Assembly (NCBI RefSeq): GCF_014235785.1 | Contig: NZ_CP060137.1 | Location: 2,914,001 to 2,978,000 of the forward strand | Length of the DNA stretch: 64,000 nt | From: Bacillus sp. PAMC26568 | GTDB lineage: Bacteria > Bacillota > Bacilli > Bacillales > Bacillaceae | Direction: 5' to 3' | Notes under the pieces: generated by a model | Seen by the model: the letters and a program-made list of their open reading frames with translations, nothing else | What the model was told of the DNA's origin: nothing | Database searches by the model: none | Shown here: piece by piece, positions 46,111-56,309 of the stretch | How positions within the stretch are numbered: position 1 is the first letter of the stretch | How the letters are laid out: the number at the start of each line of letters is the position of its first letter | Position numbers and translations under genes: made by a program

Positions 46111-46769
46111 GAAACCGCCACCTGCCTTTCTTTCAATCCTTCTATGACGTCAAAAAACGTTTTAAATTCCTGATGAGGAAGTTCCAGCGACTTGCATTTT
46201 TCCAGAAGAAAATCCCTTGCAAACACAAAGTCTGCGAGTTTAGATGCTTCTAAATCTGTAACAGAGTCACCGATTACGATCACCTCTTGATGCGGGTCAG
46301 CAAGCTTTCTGATCAAACTAGGCTTACAGCAGCCGCAATCATTGGTGCAATGCGCATCGCATGAATTTGGCCATAAAATTTCAATCGTTTCACCGCTGAA
46401 ATCAGCTTCATTGCAATATACCCGATCATGATCAACAAGCCCATTCAATAATGGATGAACAAAAAAATCGATTCCTCCGCTTACGATATAAAGAGGGATA
46501 TCTTTTTCCTTCGTAAATTGCACAAATTCACGAAATCCATCACGAATTTGGGCGGTAAACAGCAGGTATTGAATCATCTCGTATTTCAGCTCAGAAGGAA
46601 TCAGCTGAAACATTTTCCCTACTCCATCCCTTACAGAAATCTGCTGACTTAACACATCGTCCTTAAGACTGTTCCACTCAGAAGGAGCAAACTTCTTCAT
46701 AAGGGCGATGATATTGTCATTATTCGTAATCGTTCCGTCAAAATCGCAAATAATGACAGGCTTGTTCAT
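46107..46769 (-). CDS. mtnX: 2-hydroxy-3-keto-5-methylthiopentenyl-1-phosphate phosphatase MtnX
   Basis: A 220-residue HAD phosphatase from the ATG at 46769: nucleophile in [17 protein letters not shown] as motif [13 protein letters not shown] as the metal motif. It makes acireductone. The start overlaps the mtnW stop (ATGA), with GGAGGTGAG inside mtnW as ribosome site. A longer frame starting at 46793 is disfavoured by this. Confidence 0.94.
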   Translation of the reverse strand: MNKPVIICDFDGTITNNDNIIALMKKFAPSEWNSLKDDVLSQQISVRDGVGKMFQLIPSELKYEMIQYLLFTAQIRDGFREFVQFTKEKDIPLYIVSGGIDFFVHPLLNGLVDHDRVYCNEADFSGETIEILWPNSCDAHCTNDCGCCKPSLIRKLADPHQEVIVIGDSVTDLEASKLADFVFARDFLLEKCKSLELPHQEFKTFFDVIEGLKERQVAVS

Positions 46770-48004
46770 CGGCTCACCTCCACCTGCCCCCACAGATCCA
46801 ATGCGATTTGCAAATCTGTATCTGTTTTTGCTTTTTCAGATAAAGAAACTCCATGCAAGGCAGCATCAATTGCTGCACGGAATGCTTTTCCTCCTCCGGC
46901 AGCCCCATTTGGATGGCCATGAACACCGCCGCCTGCGTTGATGATGCTATCAAGCCCAAAATCCTGAATCAAGATGGGCACAAGTCCGGGATGGATTCCT
47001 GCAGAAGGCACCGGGAAGGTTTCTTTCAGCTCTTCTTTTCCTTTACATGCAGCACTAATCGCAAGTGCAGCATCTCTGTCAAGGGCAACACTTCCATACG
47101 GTGAAGGAAACAAGGAAAAATCTGCCCCGCTGTATCTCAGCAATTTTCCCAGTAAAAGAGAATGCGAGATTCCATATAGATTTGATGATGCCAAGGCACC
47201 GCTCACAGCAGGATGTGCCATAATTGGAATACCAATGTCTCTATCCTCGGCTAAGCTTTGAAGTACATCCAGTCCGTATGCAAATACGTTAAACAGCAAC
47301 GCGTCTGCTCCAAGGTCTGCTGCACGCTTCGCTTTTTCTTTTAACTCATACGTTCTGCCGGATAAATGTACGGCATACATCGACCGATGACCGGTCTGCT
47401 CAAAGACCTCTCTTAAAACTTCTCTCCCGGCTGTTATGCGGCCTTCAAATGGCGTTAATTCATTTTCAAAAAGGATTTCATCATCCTTAACCAAATCGAC
47501 TCCGCCAAGCACCTGGTCTCTAAGCTGATCCTTCAGGAAATTCAGATCACGTCCGATCACACCTTTAAAAATGCTCATCAGCAATGGTCTGTCAAAAACT
47601 CCAAGCTTTTCCCGGATCCCTTTAATCCCAAATTTCGGCCCTTGAAAAGAAGAAAGAATATCATCTGAAAAATCTAAATCAAGGAGCTTCACTTCACCGT
47701 CAAGAGAAAGCTTGCCGAATACGGTAGAGAGAATTGCCGGCAGATCATGCGTAAAGTTAACACCTGGATAAAAAATCTTAATCAAGCCTTTTTTAACACG
47801 TTTGCCTAAGTAGGCATCTGTCTTTTCATCGGATTCAATTTCTTCAACTGAGATGACCCTTCCTTTATGCTGCTGCAATTGAACTTGTGTCAGTTTAGGA
47901 AGGTCTGTCCATGACCCAACCGTTAAACCGAGAGCAATTCCGTCTGCTCTTTTTTCTAAATTTTTTTCATCATGGATTAGATATGTCGCTGTCATTCCGC
48001 TCAT
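46766..48004 (-). CDS. mtnW: DK-MTP-1-P enolase MtnW (RuBisCO-like protein)
   Basis: A 412-residue RuBisCO-like protein from ATG 48004 (GAAGG seven bases upstream). The RuBisCO fold is clear: [21 protein letters not shown] (the lysine region), HPAVSG and the C-terminal [17 protein letters not shown] phosphate loop. It enolises diketo-methylthiopentyl-1-P and does not fix CO2. First gene of mtnWXBD, downstream of an S-box terminator. Confidence 0.95.
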   Translation of the reverse strand: MSGMTATYLIHDEKNLEKRADGIALGLTVGSWTDLPKLTQVQLQQHKGRVISVEEIESDEKTDAYLGKRVKKGLIKIFYPGVNFTHDLPAILSTVFGKLSLDGEVKLLDLDFSDDILSSFQGPKFGIKGIREKLGVFDRPLLMSIFKGVIGRDLNFLKDQLRDQVLGGVDLVKDDEILFENELTPFEGRITAGREVLREVFEQTGHRSMYAVHLSGRTYELKEKAKRAADLGADALLFNVFAYGLDVLQSLAEDRDIGIPIMAHPAVSGALASSNLYGISHSLLLGKLLRYSGADFSLFPSPYGSVALDRDAALAISAACKGKEELKETFPVPSAGIHPGLVPILIQDFGLDSIINAGGGVHGHPNGAAGGGKAFRAAIDAALHGVSLSEKAKTDTDLQIALDLWGQVEVSR

Positions 48005-48030
48005 GTCTGTACCTTCCTTCCATAACAATA

Positions 48031-48068
48031 TAAAAAGGCCCCTTTTCCGCTAACTGAAAAGAGACCTT
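48031..48068 (-). terminator. S-box-controlled terminator before mtnW
   Basis: AAGGTCTCTTTTC pairs with GAAAAGGGGCCTT (13 bp with G-U pairs) followed by T5. Confidence 0.85.
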
Positions 48069-48087
48069 ATCTAACATGGCTAAGATC

Positions 48088-48192
48088 CTTATCTATCAGC
48101 GAATGCTGCAAGATTTAGCACCGTGCTTAAACCAAAGTTTAAGTCGGTTGCCGGGCTTCATCGGGCTAGTCCCTCCACCTGCTCTTGATAAG
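48088..48192 (-). promoter_or_regulatory. SAM-I (S-box) riboswitch of mtnWXBD
   Basis: The minus strand reads CTTATCAAGAGCAGGTGGAGG, GACTAGCCCGATGAAGCCCGG, CAACC, CACGGTGCTAAATCTTGCAG and closes with GATAAG. All conserved S-box parts including the kink-turn are present. SAM should cause termination before mtnW. Confidence 0.96.
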
Positions 48193-48238
48193 AATGGCTT
48201 ATTTAAGTAATTTTTGATAGTAAAAATAGTTCACATGG

Positions 48239-48355
48239 ATGTTAAGCTTCAGCGCCTTTCTCCTCGGTCAGAACGGCTCCGCCAAAAAAGTCAAACCTGG
48301 ACTTTTCCGTCAGATCCTTATCTGCCATGCCTGCGCTGACCATGGCGCTTCCACT
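48239..48355 (+). repeat. Degenerate ~105-bp dispersed repeat, copy A
   Basis: AAGCTTCAGCGCC...CTCCTCGGTCAGAACGGCTCC, AAAAAAGTCAAACCTGGACTTTTC, TCTGCCATGCCTGC. The reverse complement of 61738-61850 aligns along most of the length. The core AAAAGTC-AAACCTG-GACTTTT is a small palindrome. It fills the gap between mtnE and the S-box. Confidence 0.65.
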
Positions 48356-48430
48356 TTTCCTGTATGTTCTGAATTTTACATGAAATTAATTTGGATTATG
48401 ACAGCTTTTTTTTTGACTGTCAACTCTAAA

Positions 48431-49603
48431 TTAAAATAGATTCAACGATTTTATTCTTTCAGCTGCTTCTCTTAATCTGTCTTCTGACGTTAACAGACCA
48501 GCCCTGACGTACCCTTCTCCAAATCTCCCAAACCCGATGCCTGGAGCCACACAAACATGTGCGTGCTCAAGCAGGTAATCAGCAAAGGATTCAGAAGTAA
48601 AGCCTTCTGGAACCGGCAGCCATGCAAAAAACGATCCTGGCGGCGCTTCTACCTTCCAGCCGATTTCGTTTAATGCTGTAATGAAAACACGACGGCGGCT
48701 CTCGTAACGATCTACTAATTCTTCTACACAAGTTTGTGATTCCAGGAGGGCAGCAGCAGCCGCTTCCTGAATGGCGCTGAATACGCTGACAAACATATGA
48801 TCCTGCAACAGATTAATGGCTTCAATCACACTTTCATTTCCGATCGCAAAGCCAATTCTCCAGCCTGCCATATTATACGTTTTTGAGAGTGTGTAGATCT
48901 CAATCCCTGTCTCTTTAGCACCTTCGGCTTCAAAATAGCTGACAGGTTTTTTTCCGTCAAATCCAATGGCTCCATAGGCAAAATCGTGAACGACACAAAT
49001 GTCATTTTCTTTTGCAAACGCAACCGTTTCATCAAAAAATTCCTTTGTGGCAACAGCACCCGTCGGATTGTTCGGATAATTTAAAAACATAAGCTTTGCC
49101 TGATGTTTCATGTCAGCTGAAATTTGTCCGTAATCCGGAAGAAACTCGTTTTCTTTCAAAAGGGGCATAAATTCCATCTTAGCCCGCGAAAGCTCTACTC
49201 CAGACCAATAATCGGGATACCCGGGATCCGGCACCAGCACTAAATCATCTGGATCTAATAAACATTGCGGAATTTCTACAAGCCCTGCTTTTCCCCCAAA
49301 CAAAATGGCAACCTCTTTGTCTGGATCTAGGCTGACACCATACTCCCTCTCGTAAAATCGCACGATGGCTTCTTTTAGAAATTTCTGTCCGCGAAACGGT
49401 GAATACTTGTGATAGTTTGGATTTTCAGCTGCCTCTTGAAGCGCCTTCACGATATGAGGGGGAGTCGGCTGATCTGGATTTCCCTGCCCTAAATTAATGA
49501 CATCATGTCCCGCTTCTATACTCGCATTTACTCTCGCTACCAAGCTTGCAAAAAATTGCTTTGGAAGCTTATTTAATAACTGTGATTGTTTAAAGTTTTT
49601 CAT
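48431..49603 (-). CDS. mtnE: Methionine-forming aminotransferase MtnE
   Basis: A 390-residue class I/II PLP aminotransferase. The PLP lysine is in TLSKTYNMAGWRIGF (about 232), NPTGAVA and the phosphate-binding arginine are present. It transaminates 2-keto-4-methylthiobutyrate to methionine, the last step of salvage. It is transcribed from its own promoter, divergent from mtnU; no S-box is visible there. Confidence 0.92.
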   Translation of the reverse strand: MKNFKQSQLLNKLPKQFFASLVARVNASIEAGHDVINLGQGNPDQPTPPHIVKALQEAAENPNYHKYSPFRGQKFLKEAIVRFYEREYGVSLDPDKEVAILFGGKAGLVEIPQCLLDPDDLVLVPDPGYPDYWSGVELSRAKMEFMPLLKENEFLPDYGQISADMKHQAKLMFLNYPNNPTGAVATKEFFDETVAFAKENDICVVHDFAYGAIGFDGKKPVSYFEAEGAKETGIEIYTLSKTYNMAGWRIGFAIGNESVIEAINLLQDHMFVSVFSAIQEAAAAALLESQTCVEELVDRYESRRRVFITALNEIGWKVEAPPGSFFAWLPVPEGFTSESFADYLLEHAHVCVAPGIGFGRFGEGYVRAGLLTSEDRLREAAERIKSLNLF

Positions 49604-49703
49604 GTTTTACACCTTCTCAAAAAATTCTTGAAATTCTAGTCAAAAATAATATATTGTTAGAGTCAGCTTGTAAAGAAAAATTTTAAGGCGGAGATGACGT
49701 TTT

Positions 49704-50492
49704 ATGAATCCAAAAGTGACATGCCTGCAAATAGACCTTGCCTTTGGAGAACCAAAAGCAAATGCTGAAACCGTAAAAAAAGAAATTGAAAAAATCGTAA
49801 AAACTGAAAAACCTGATGTGATCGTGCTCCCTGAACTATGGACTACTGGCTATGATTTAACACGTCTCGACGAAATAGCGGATCATGACGGCAATAAGAC
49901 AAAAACATTGATCAGCAGCCTTGCGAAAGCTCATAAAGTAAATATCGTTGCCGGCTCCATCGCGAAAAAAACAAAGTCAGGTGTGACGAACACGATGTAT
50001 ATTTTCGACAGAGACGGGGAGCTTGTACATGAATACAGCAAGCTGCATTTATTCAAACTTATGGATGAGCATCTATACTTAAACGCCGGTTCGGAAAAAG
50101 GACTCTTTGCATTGGACGGCATTCAAAGTGCCGGGGTCATTTGCTATGATATCCGTTTTCCAGAATGGATCCGGGCTCATACGACCGTAGGAGCAGAAGT
50201 CCTGTATGTTGTGGCTGAATGGCCTCTTCCGAGAGTGCATCATTGGAGATCCATGCTGATCAGCCGTGCCATTGAAAATCAATGTTATATTGTTGCCTGC
50301 AACCGTTCAGGCAGAGATCCAAAAAATGAATTCGCCGGCCATTCTATGATTATTGACCCTTGGGGAGAGATTTTGGCTGAAGCTGGCACAGAACCAGCTT
50401 CTCTAACAACCATGCTTGAGATGGGGAAAGTAAAGGAAATCAGGAAACAAATTCCTATTTTTGAAGACCGACTTCCTCATTTTTACTCTTAA
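49704..50492 (+). CDS. mtnU: Carbon-nitrogen hydrolase MtnU (omega-amidase)
   Basis: A 262-residue nitrilase-superfamily enzyme. The Glu-Lys-Cys triad is in LPELWTTGYD, EYSKLHLFKL and GVICYDIRFPEW. It is thought to hydrolyse the 2-oxo acid amide left by MtnE when glutamine is the amino donor. Divergent from mtnE, as in B. subtilis. Confidence 0.92.
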   Translation: MNPKVTCLQIDLAFGEPKANAETVKKEIEKIVKTEKPDVIVLPELWTTGYDLTRLDEIADHDGNKTKTLISSLAKAHKVNIVAGSIAKKTKSGVTNTMYIFDRDGELVHEYSKLHLFKLMDEHLYLNAGSEKGLFALDGIQSAGVICYDIRFPEWIRAHTTVGAEVLYVVAEWPLPRVHHWRSMLISRAIENQCYIVACNRSGRDPKNEFAGHSMIIDPWGEILAEAGTEPASLTTMLEMGKVKEIRKQIPIFEDRLPHFYS

Positions 50493-50674
50493 AAAAGTGT
50501 TTTTTCGTTTCAAGGTCCTTACTTTATTATTGTTAGTCGTTCTAGAAATTTATAAGAAATGAGTCTAAAAAAAGGATTGACTTTTTTTTATTATACCTGT
50601 TAAGATTCAAAACAAGTGATATATTTAAAATAGTCCGAATATACATTTTTTATTAAAAAACAATTTCATACTAT

Positions 50675-50835
50675 CTCTTATCAAGAGTAGGCTGAGGGAT
50701 TTGGCCCGATGACGCCCAGCAACCGACCGTAAAACCATTGTAAAATGGGGCGCAGTATTTTATGCGCTAGGAGAGTCCTCCTACAAGGCACGGTGCTAAT
50801 TCCAACAGAAAGAAGTTCTTTCTGGCAGATAAGAG
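50675..50835 (+). promoter_or_regulatory. SAM-I (S-box) riboswitch of mtnKA with enlarged P3
   Basis: CTCTTATCAAGAGTAGGCTGA, TGGCCCGATGACGCCCAGCA, ACC, then CACGGTGCTAATTCC and closing GATAAGAG. Between CAACC and the GGTGCTAA motif lie about 70 nt, far more than usual, holding three small hairpins (CCATT/AATGG, GCGCA/TGCGC, AGGAG/CTCCT). Confidence 0.95.
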
Positions 50836-50854
50836 GTGCGAAGCCTATGCCTTC

Positions 50855-50888
50855 AAGCCTCTTTCACTGTGGAAAGAGGCTTTTCTTA
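50855..50888 (+). terminator. S-box-controlled terminator before mtnK
   Basis: AAGCCTCTTTC ACTGT GGAAAGAGGCTT followed by a T-rich stretch, downstream of the aptamer. Confidence 0.85.
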
Positions 50889-51000
50889 TGGTTTAGGAAA
50901 ATATAAAAGGCAAATAGTTGCAGATATTGAAATAAAATTATCTGCGTAAGCTGCAGCGCCTGCGCTTTTGTTCTTGCCATGAAAAGCCTCTAATCAATAA

Positions 51001-52209
<1,209 letters not shown>

Positions 52210-52221
52210 GGAGAAAACATC

Positions 52222-53280
52222 ATGTCTTATACAAACACCATAATCCCCCGATCTGTTGAGTGGAAAGAAACCTATATTCGACTGCTTGATCAGCAAAAGC
52301 TGCCTGCCGTGACAGAATACATCCATCTGCACACCTTATCAGACGTATGGGATGCCATCAAAGCCTTAAAAGTGCGCGGTGCTCCTGCAATCGGCATCAC
52401 TGCTGCATTTGGACTTGCACTCGCTGCAAAACAGTATGAAACCGAAGCATTAGATGAATTTCATCAGCAGCTTTCCCTTGATCATGATTACCTTGCCACT
52501 TCAAGGCCTACTGCTGTTAATCTATTTTGGGCGCTCGGCAGATTGCTGAAAAGTGTGCAGGCAGCTGTTTCAGTGAATGAAGCGAAAACGATCCTGATTC
52601 ATGAAGCGATTCAAATCCAAGTCGAGGACGAGGCCACATGCCGCAGTATTGGGGAACATGCTCTTCCCCTTTTCAAAGACGGTGATTCTGTGATGACCAT
52701 ATGCAATGCAGGCTCAATCGCAACAGCTCGCTATGGCACAGCTCTTGCCCCATTCTACCTTGCAAAAGAAAAAGAAATTAATCTTTCTGTTTTTGCGTGT
52801 GAAACCCGCCCAGTTTTGCAGGGGGCACGGCTGACAGCATGGGAGCTCATGCAGGCTGATATTGATGTGACGCTCATTACTGACAATATGGCGGCACATA
52901 CTATTTTCTCTAAAGGAATTTCTGCCATTATCGTTGGCGCAGACCGAATTGCAGCTAATGGTGATACAGCCAATAAAATCGGAACCTATAATCTTGCTCT
53001 TTTAGCAAATGCCTTTCAAATTCCGTTTTATGTGGCAGCACCGCTTTCTACGTTTGACATTGAAACGAAAAATGGTTCAGGCATCCCAATCGAAGAGAGG
53101 GACCCTAAGGAAATTACACATTTCGGCGGTCAGCAAATTGCCCCGGATAATGTGAAAGTATTCAATCCTGCCTTTGACGTGACTCCACATCACCTGATTA
53201 CAGGAATCATTACAGAAAGAGGAGTTCTATCAGGAGATTTAAGCAATGAAATTCAGAATGTATTCAGGGCAGAAGCATAA
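52222..53280 (+). CDS. mtnA: Methylthioribose-1-phosphate isomerase MtnA
   Basis: A 352-residue eIF2B-alpha-like isomerase. [23 protein letters not shown] with the catalytic cysteine, [19 protein letters not shown] with the catalytic aspartate, and the GxGIPIEER segment are present. It converts MTR-1-P to methylthioribulose-1-P. Starts 12 bp after mtnK with AAGGAG. Confidence 0.96.
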   Translation: MSYTNTIIPRSVEWKETYIRLLDQQKLPAVTEYIHLHTLSDVWDAIKALKVRGAPAIGITAAFGLALAAKQYETEALDEFHQQLSLDHDYLATSRPTAVNLFWALGRLLKSVQAAVSVNEAKTILIHEAIQIQVEDEATCRSIGEHALPLFKDGDSVMTICNAGSIATARYGTALAPFYLAKEKEINLSVFACETRPVLQGARLTAWELMQADIDVTLITDNMAAHTIFSKGISAIIVGADRIAANGDTANKIGTYNLALLANAFQIPFYVAAPLSTFDIETKNGSGIPIEERDPKEITHFGGQQIAPDNVKVFNPAFDVTPHHLITGIITERGVLSGDLSNEIQNVFRAEA

Positions 53281-53403
53281 GCAGACGGACTGCTGCTTTG
53301 GTAAGGGCACACGGATTCTTGATCTAGACCCTTGCAATTCTGAAAAATAGTCTTAAACTGATAAAACTTCTATTTACACTGATAAATTAGTTTCTAATAG
53401 AGT

Positions 53404-53430
53404 AAGAGCCCTCACCAGAGAGCTCTTTTC
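53404..53430. terminator. Terminator after mtnKA
   Basis: AAGAGC...GCTCTT hairpin with T4 lies between mtnA and the convergent GNAT gene. Confidence 0.6.
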
Positions 53431-53438
53431 CTTTTTCA

Positions 53439-53924
53439 TTATATATTATCGCTCTCTTTTATTCTCTTCTGATAATGAAAAATCGGCTTATTCTCATGCA
53501 TGCCTTCTTTAAAAGCTGTATACCCCATTCGTTCCCAAAACCTAATGCCCCGATCATTATTTGTCAGAACACCGAGTCTGATTTCCTTGAAACCTTCTGC
53601 AGCAAGATGTGCTTCTGCGTTTTTATAAGCAAGTTTTGCAAGACCTTTCCCTTGGAAATCCTTATGCATCACAAATAATCCAATCCAAGGCTTTCCATCA
53701 TTTGGGTTTAATGGGCAATATTCAATGATACCGATATATTGTTCATGCTTCTTGATTACATATCGCTTCGCATGTACAGCTTTTCCTTCTTGCCGTTCCT
53801 TATCTAAATCTTCTTGGTTAAGATGAGTCTTCCCATTTGAAATTTGATTGAATTCCGGGTTGGAGTTCATGATCTCCAATTCAATTGGCAAATGGCGATC
53901 CTGTCTGAATTCGAATGTAATCAT
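53439..53924 (-). CDS. GNAT family N-acetyltransferase
   Basis: A 161-residue acetyltransferase with the acetyl-CoA loop MHKDFQGKGLAKLAY (about 93-107) and NDRGIRFWERMGYTAFKEG at the C-terminus. Substrate unknown. It lies downstream of the ArsR-DUF2087 gene with about 35 bp between, so the two may be cotranscribed. Confidence 0.85.
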   Translation of the reverse strand: MITFEFRQDRHLPIELEIMNSNPEFNQISNGKTHLNQEDLDKERQEGKAVHAKRYVIKKHEQYIGIIEYCPLNPNDGKPWIGLFVMHKDFQGKGLAKLAYKNAEAHLAAEGFKEIRLGVLTNNDRGIRFWERMGYTAFKEGMHENKPIFHYQKRIKESDNI

Positions 53925-53958
53925 TTTTTCACATAATCCTTTCAGCTAATTTTCGATG

Positions 53959-54540
53959 TTAATCAATTGTCGCCCAAAGTTCCTTTGGATTCAGCTCATA
54001 GACTCCATCCTCACGGTACATGATGTGATTAACGATAAATTCTCTGCGAATGGTTGCAAAATCCTCGTGAAATTGTTTAATGTATTCATTTATTTCTTTC
54101 TCAGGATATTTTTTTCCAGCTTCAAAGCCTTTTGCTAAATGATATAGGACTATTAATCTTCTTTTCCTTTGAGGCGGGATTGTTTTCAGTTTTCCATCTT
54201 TTGTTAAGTAATTTCCTAGTATTTTTGTATGCTCGCCTGTTTTCTCCTGATTCATCTCAAGCTCCCCTTTGCCTGTTATGATATCCATCATTCCATGTGA
54301 AAGCTGCTGAAGCAGCTTTTCATTCACTTGAAAGTAAATGGTGTTTTTCACCCTTTTTTCAGAAATAATGCTGATTTCTCTAAGCTTTGTTAAATGATGT
54401 GTAATGGTTGGAGGAGTCAATCCAAGTATGCCTGCAAGCGCCTGGCCATTTTTAGGCCCTTTTGAAAGAAGAGCCAGAATACGGATACGCGTTGCATCCC
54501 CCATGACTTTATGAAATGTGACTAGTTTATTCAGCTGCAA
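53959..54540 (-). CDS. ArsR-type HTH regulator with DUF2087 domain
   Basis: A 193-residue protein starting at TTG 54540, seven bases after GGAGG. The N-terminal winged HTH (MGDATRIRILALLSKGPKNGQALAGILGLTPPTITHHLTKL, about 13-53) is followed by a C-terminal DUF2087 domain (about 105-190; KTIPPQRKRRLIVLYHLAKGFEAGKKYPEKEINEYI). A 40-bp palindrome lies just upstream and partly covers the ribosome site, so autorepression is likely. The signal is unknown. Confidence 0.88.
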   Translation of the reverse strand: MQLNKLVTFHKVMGDATRIRILALLSKGPKNGQALAGILGLTPPTITHHLTKLREISIISEKRVKNTIYFQVNEKLLQQLSHGMMDIITGKGELEMNQEKTGEHTKILGNYLTKDGKLKTIPPQRKRRLIVLYHLAKGFEAGKKYPEKEINEYIKQFHEDFATIRREFIVNHIMYREDGVYELNPKELWATID

Positions 54541-54550
54541 AAGACCGCCT

Positions 54551-54590
54551 CCAATTAGATTACTATCTAATTAGATGATAATCTAATTGG
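54551..54590 (-). promoter_or_regulatory. 40-bp palindrome, probable ArsR-DUF2087 operator
   Basis: The 40 bases from CCAATTAGATTA to TAATCTAATTGG equal their reverse complement at all but four positions. They are built from four ATTAGAT/ATCTAAT elements. It ends 10 bp before the TTG start codon, with its last bases overlapping the GGAGG ribosome site. Confidence 0.75.
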
Positions 54591-54630
54591 AATCCTTCTG
54601 TCAATTTGGTTTTTTATTAAATCACAGCAT

Positions 54631-54672
54631 AAAAAAGAGCAGCATCCCTCATTCGGAATGCTGCTCTTCTTT
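54631..54672 (-). terminator. Terminator of kynA
   Basis: AGAGCAGCAT and ATGCTGCTCT pair across a 12-nt loop, followed by T6 on the minus strand. Confidence 0.8.
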
Positions 54673-54732
54673 CCTTCTCATTTACCAGACTGCGTAAATG
54701 GCAGTAATGAACCCTAAGGCTGAGGCAAGTGT

Positions 54733-55563
54733 TCATAATTTAGTGCGGATATCCCATAGCTCTGGAAAAAAACGATGATCCAAGACTTTCTTCAAATAAG
54801 TAACACCCGATGATCCTCCAGTTCCTTTTTTAAACCCAATAATGCGTTCCACAGTTTTCATGTGTCTGAAACGCCACTGCTGCAGCCAATCTTCTATATC
54901 AATCAGTTTTTCAGCCAGCTCATACAAATCCCAGTACGCATCAGGGTTGCGATATACCTCAAGCCATGCAGCTTCAACAGCGGGATTGCCTTCATATGTC
55001 ACGGAGACATCCCTGTTCAGGGCCTCATCCGGAATGGGCAATCCCGCTGATGCCAGTGTTATTATGGAAACATCATAGATGCTTGGTTTGCTCAAAGCTT
55101 CAGATAATGCTTGATGCAAATTTGGATCTTTTTTATAAATTTCAAGGACATGCCGTGTTTTGTACCCCAGTGCAAATTCAATCATTCGGTACTGATGGGA
55201 TTGAAAGCCGGAAGCCTGTCCAAGCTTGTCGCGAAACTGTACATATTCAGATGGAGTCAAGGTTGATAGAACATCCCATGCCTCAATGATTTGCGACTGA
55301 ATTTTTGATACCCGTGCCAGCATCTTGAATGCCGGTGATAAATCTCCTTTTTCAATAGCTTCGATGCTTGCCTGCAATTCATGCAAAATCAGCTTCATCC
55401 ATAGCTCGCTTACTTGATGTATGATGATAAACAGCATTTCGTCATGGTGTCCGGACAATCGCTTTTGACTGCTGAGCAGCGTATCCAGATGCAAGTATTC
55501 CCCGTATGTCATTCGATTTATAAAATCGGTATATATTCCTTTTTCATCTTTCGGATCTCCCAT
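54733..55563 (-). CDS. kynA: Tryptophan 2,3-dioxygenase KynA
   Basis: A 276-residue haem dioxygenase that opens the tryptophan indole ring to N-formylkynurenine. [15 protein letters not shown], the substrate-pocket histidine in [41 protein letters not shown] and the haem-ligand histidine in [25 protein letters not shown] are present. kynB (formamidase) and kynU (kynureninase), often linked to it, are absent in this window. Confidence 0.95.
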   Translation of the reverse strand: MGDPKDEKGIYTDFINRMTYGEYLHLDTLLSSQKRLSGHHDEMLFIIIHQVSELWMKLILHELQASIEAIEKGDLSPAFKMLARVSKIQSQIIEAWDVLSTLTPSEYVQFRDKLGQASGFQSHQYRMIEFALGYKTRHVLEIYKKDPNLHQALSEALSKPSIYDVSIITLASAGLPIPDEALNRDVSVTYEGNPAVEAAWLEVYRNPDAYWDLYELAEKLIDIEDWLQQWRFRHMKTVERIIGFKKGTGGSSGVTYLKKVLDHRFFPELWDIRTKL

Positions 55564-55597
55564 TTAAATTCCCCCTCGTCACAGCAAAGAAGCTCAG

Positions 55598-55723
55598 TCA
55601 AATGCTGAACTTCTTATTTTTAGTCAAAATGGTCTTTTTTTGATCTTCTGTAATCACATTCATTTTTGAAAATAAATCAGCGTAGAATGCAAGTTTGCTT
55701 GGACGTTTCCAGATTCGCATCAT
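55598..55723 (-). CDS. Small protein upstream of kynA
   Basis: A 41-residue basic protein (MMRIWKRPSKLAFYADLFSK...). GGGGTGAG precedes the double ATG. It ends 34 bp before kynA and could be a leader or a small independent gene. No family recognised. Confidence 0.42.
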   Translation of the reverse strand: MMRIWKRPSKLAFYADLFSKMNVITEDQKKTILTKNKKFSI

Positions 55724-55803
55724 ACTCACCCCGTTTTGCTATCAGGCAACTTTTTTCACTATACTAAATACTATGTCGCAAGGGTATGTATGTGACAAGC
55801 AAA

Positions 55804-56298
55804 TCACAATCGATACGAAATTTTTTCAAGGTCAAGAAGAGCGGCCTTAAGATCTGTTTTCGTGCCTGCATATCCTGTCAGCTTACCGCTCGTGCCAATG
55901 ACTCGGTGGCACGGTATGAAAATAGGCAGTGAATTTGACTTGTTTGCTTGTCCGATTGCACGGACAGCTTTTGGATTTCCGATTTTCACGGCTACATCTA
56001 AATACGTCCATGATTCTCCATAAGGGATCTCCGCAAGCGCATTCCACACTTGTTCTTGAAAGGATGTGCCTGACTGCCTGAATGGAAGTTCAAATTGAGT
56101 TCGTTTGCCTTCAAAGTAATCGAATAATTGTTTTTTTGCTTCGATTAGCAAAGGATGATCATCAGATTGTGTCATCGGATTGTGCTGCAGGTGCTCTTCA
56201 AATTGTCCAGCTGTAAGAAACAGCCTGGTAATAAAGTCATCAGAAGCTGATATGATCAGCGTGCCAATCGGTGTGTCTGCTGTTGTATAAAAATGCAT
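55804..56298 (-). CDS. ogt: O6-methylguanine-DNA methyltransferase Ogt
   Basis: A 164-residue protein from ATG 56298 (AAAGGA seven bases upstream, located at the end of kinE). The methyltransf_1N domain (about 1-75) is followed by the DNA-binding and catalytic domain with the acceptor cysteine in IPCHRVIGTSGKLTGYAGT. It transfers alkyl groups from O6-alkylguanine to itself. Next to kinE as in B. subtilis. Confidence 0.93.
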   Translation of the reverse strand: MHFYTTADTPIGTLIISASDDFITRLFLTAGQFEEHLQHNPMTQSDDHPLLIEAKKQLFDYFEGKRTQFELPFRQSGTSFQEQVWNALAEIPYGESWTYLDVAVKIGNPKAVRAIGQANKSNSLPIFIPCHRVIGTSGKLTGYAGTKTDLKAALLDLEKISYRL

Positions 56299-56309
56299 AT
56301 AATTTCCTT

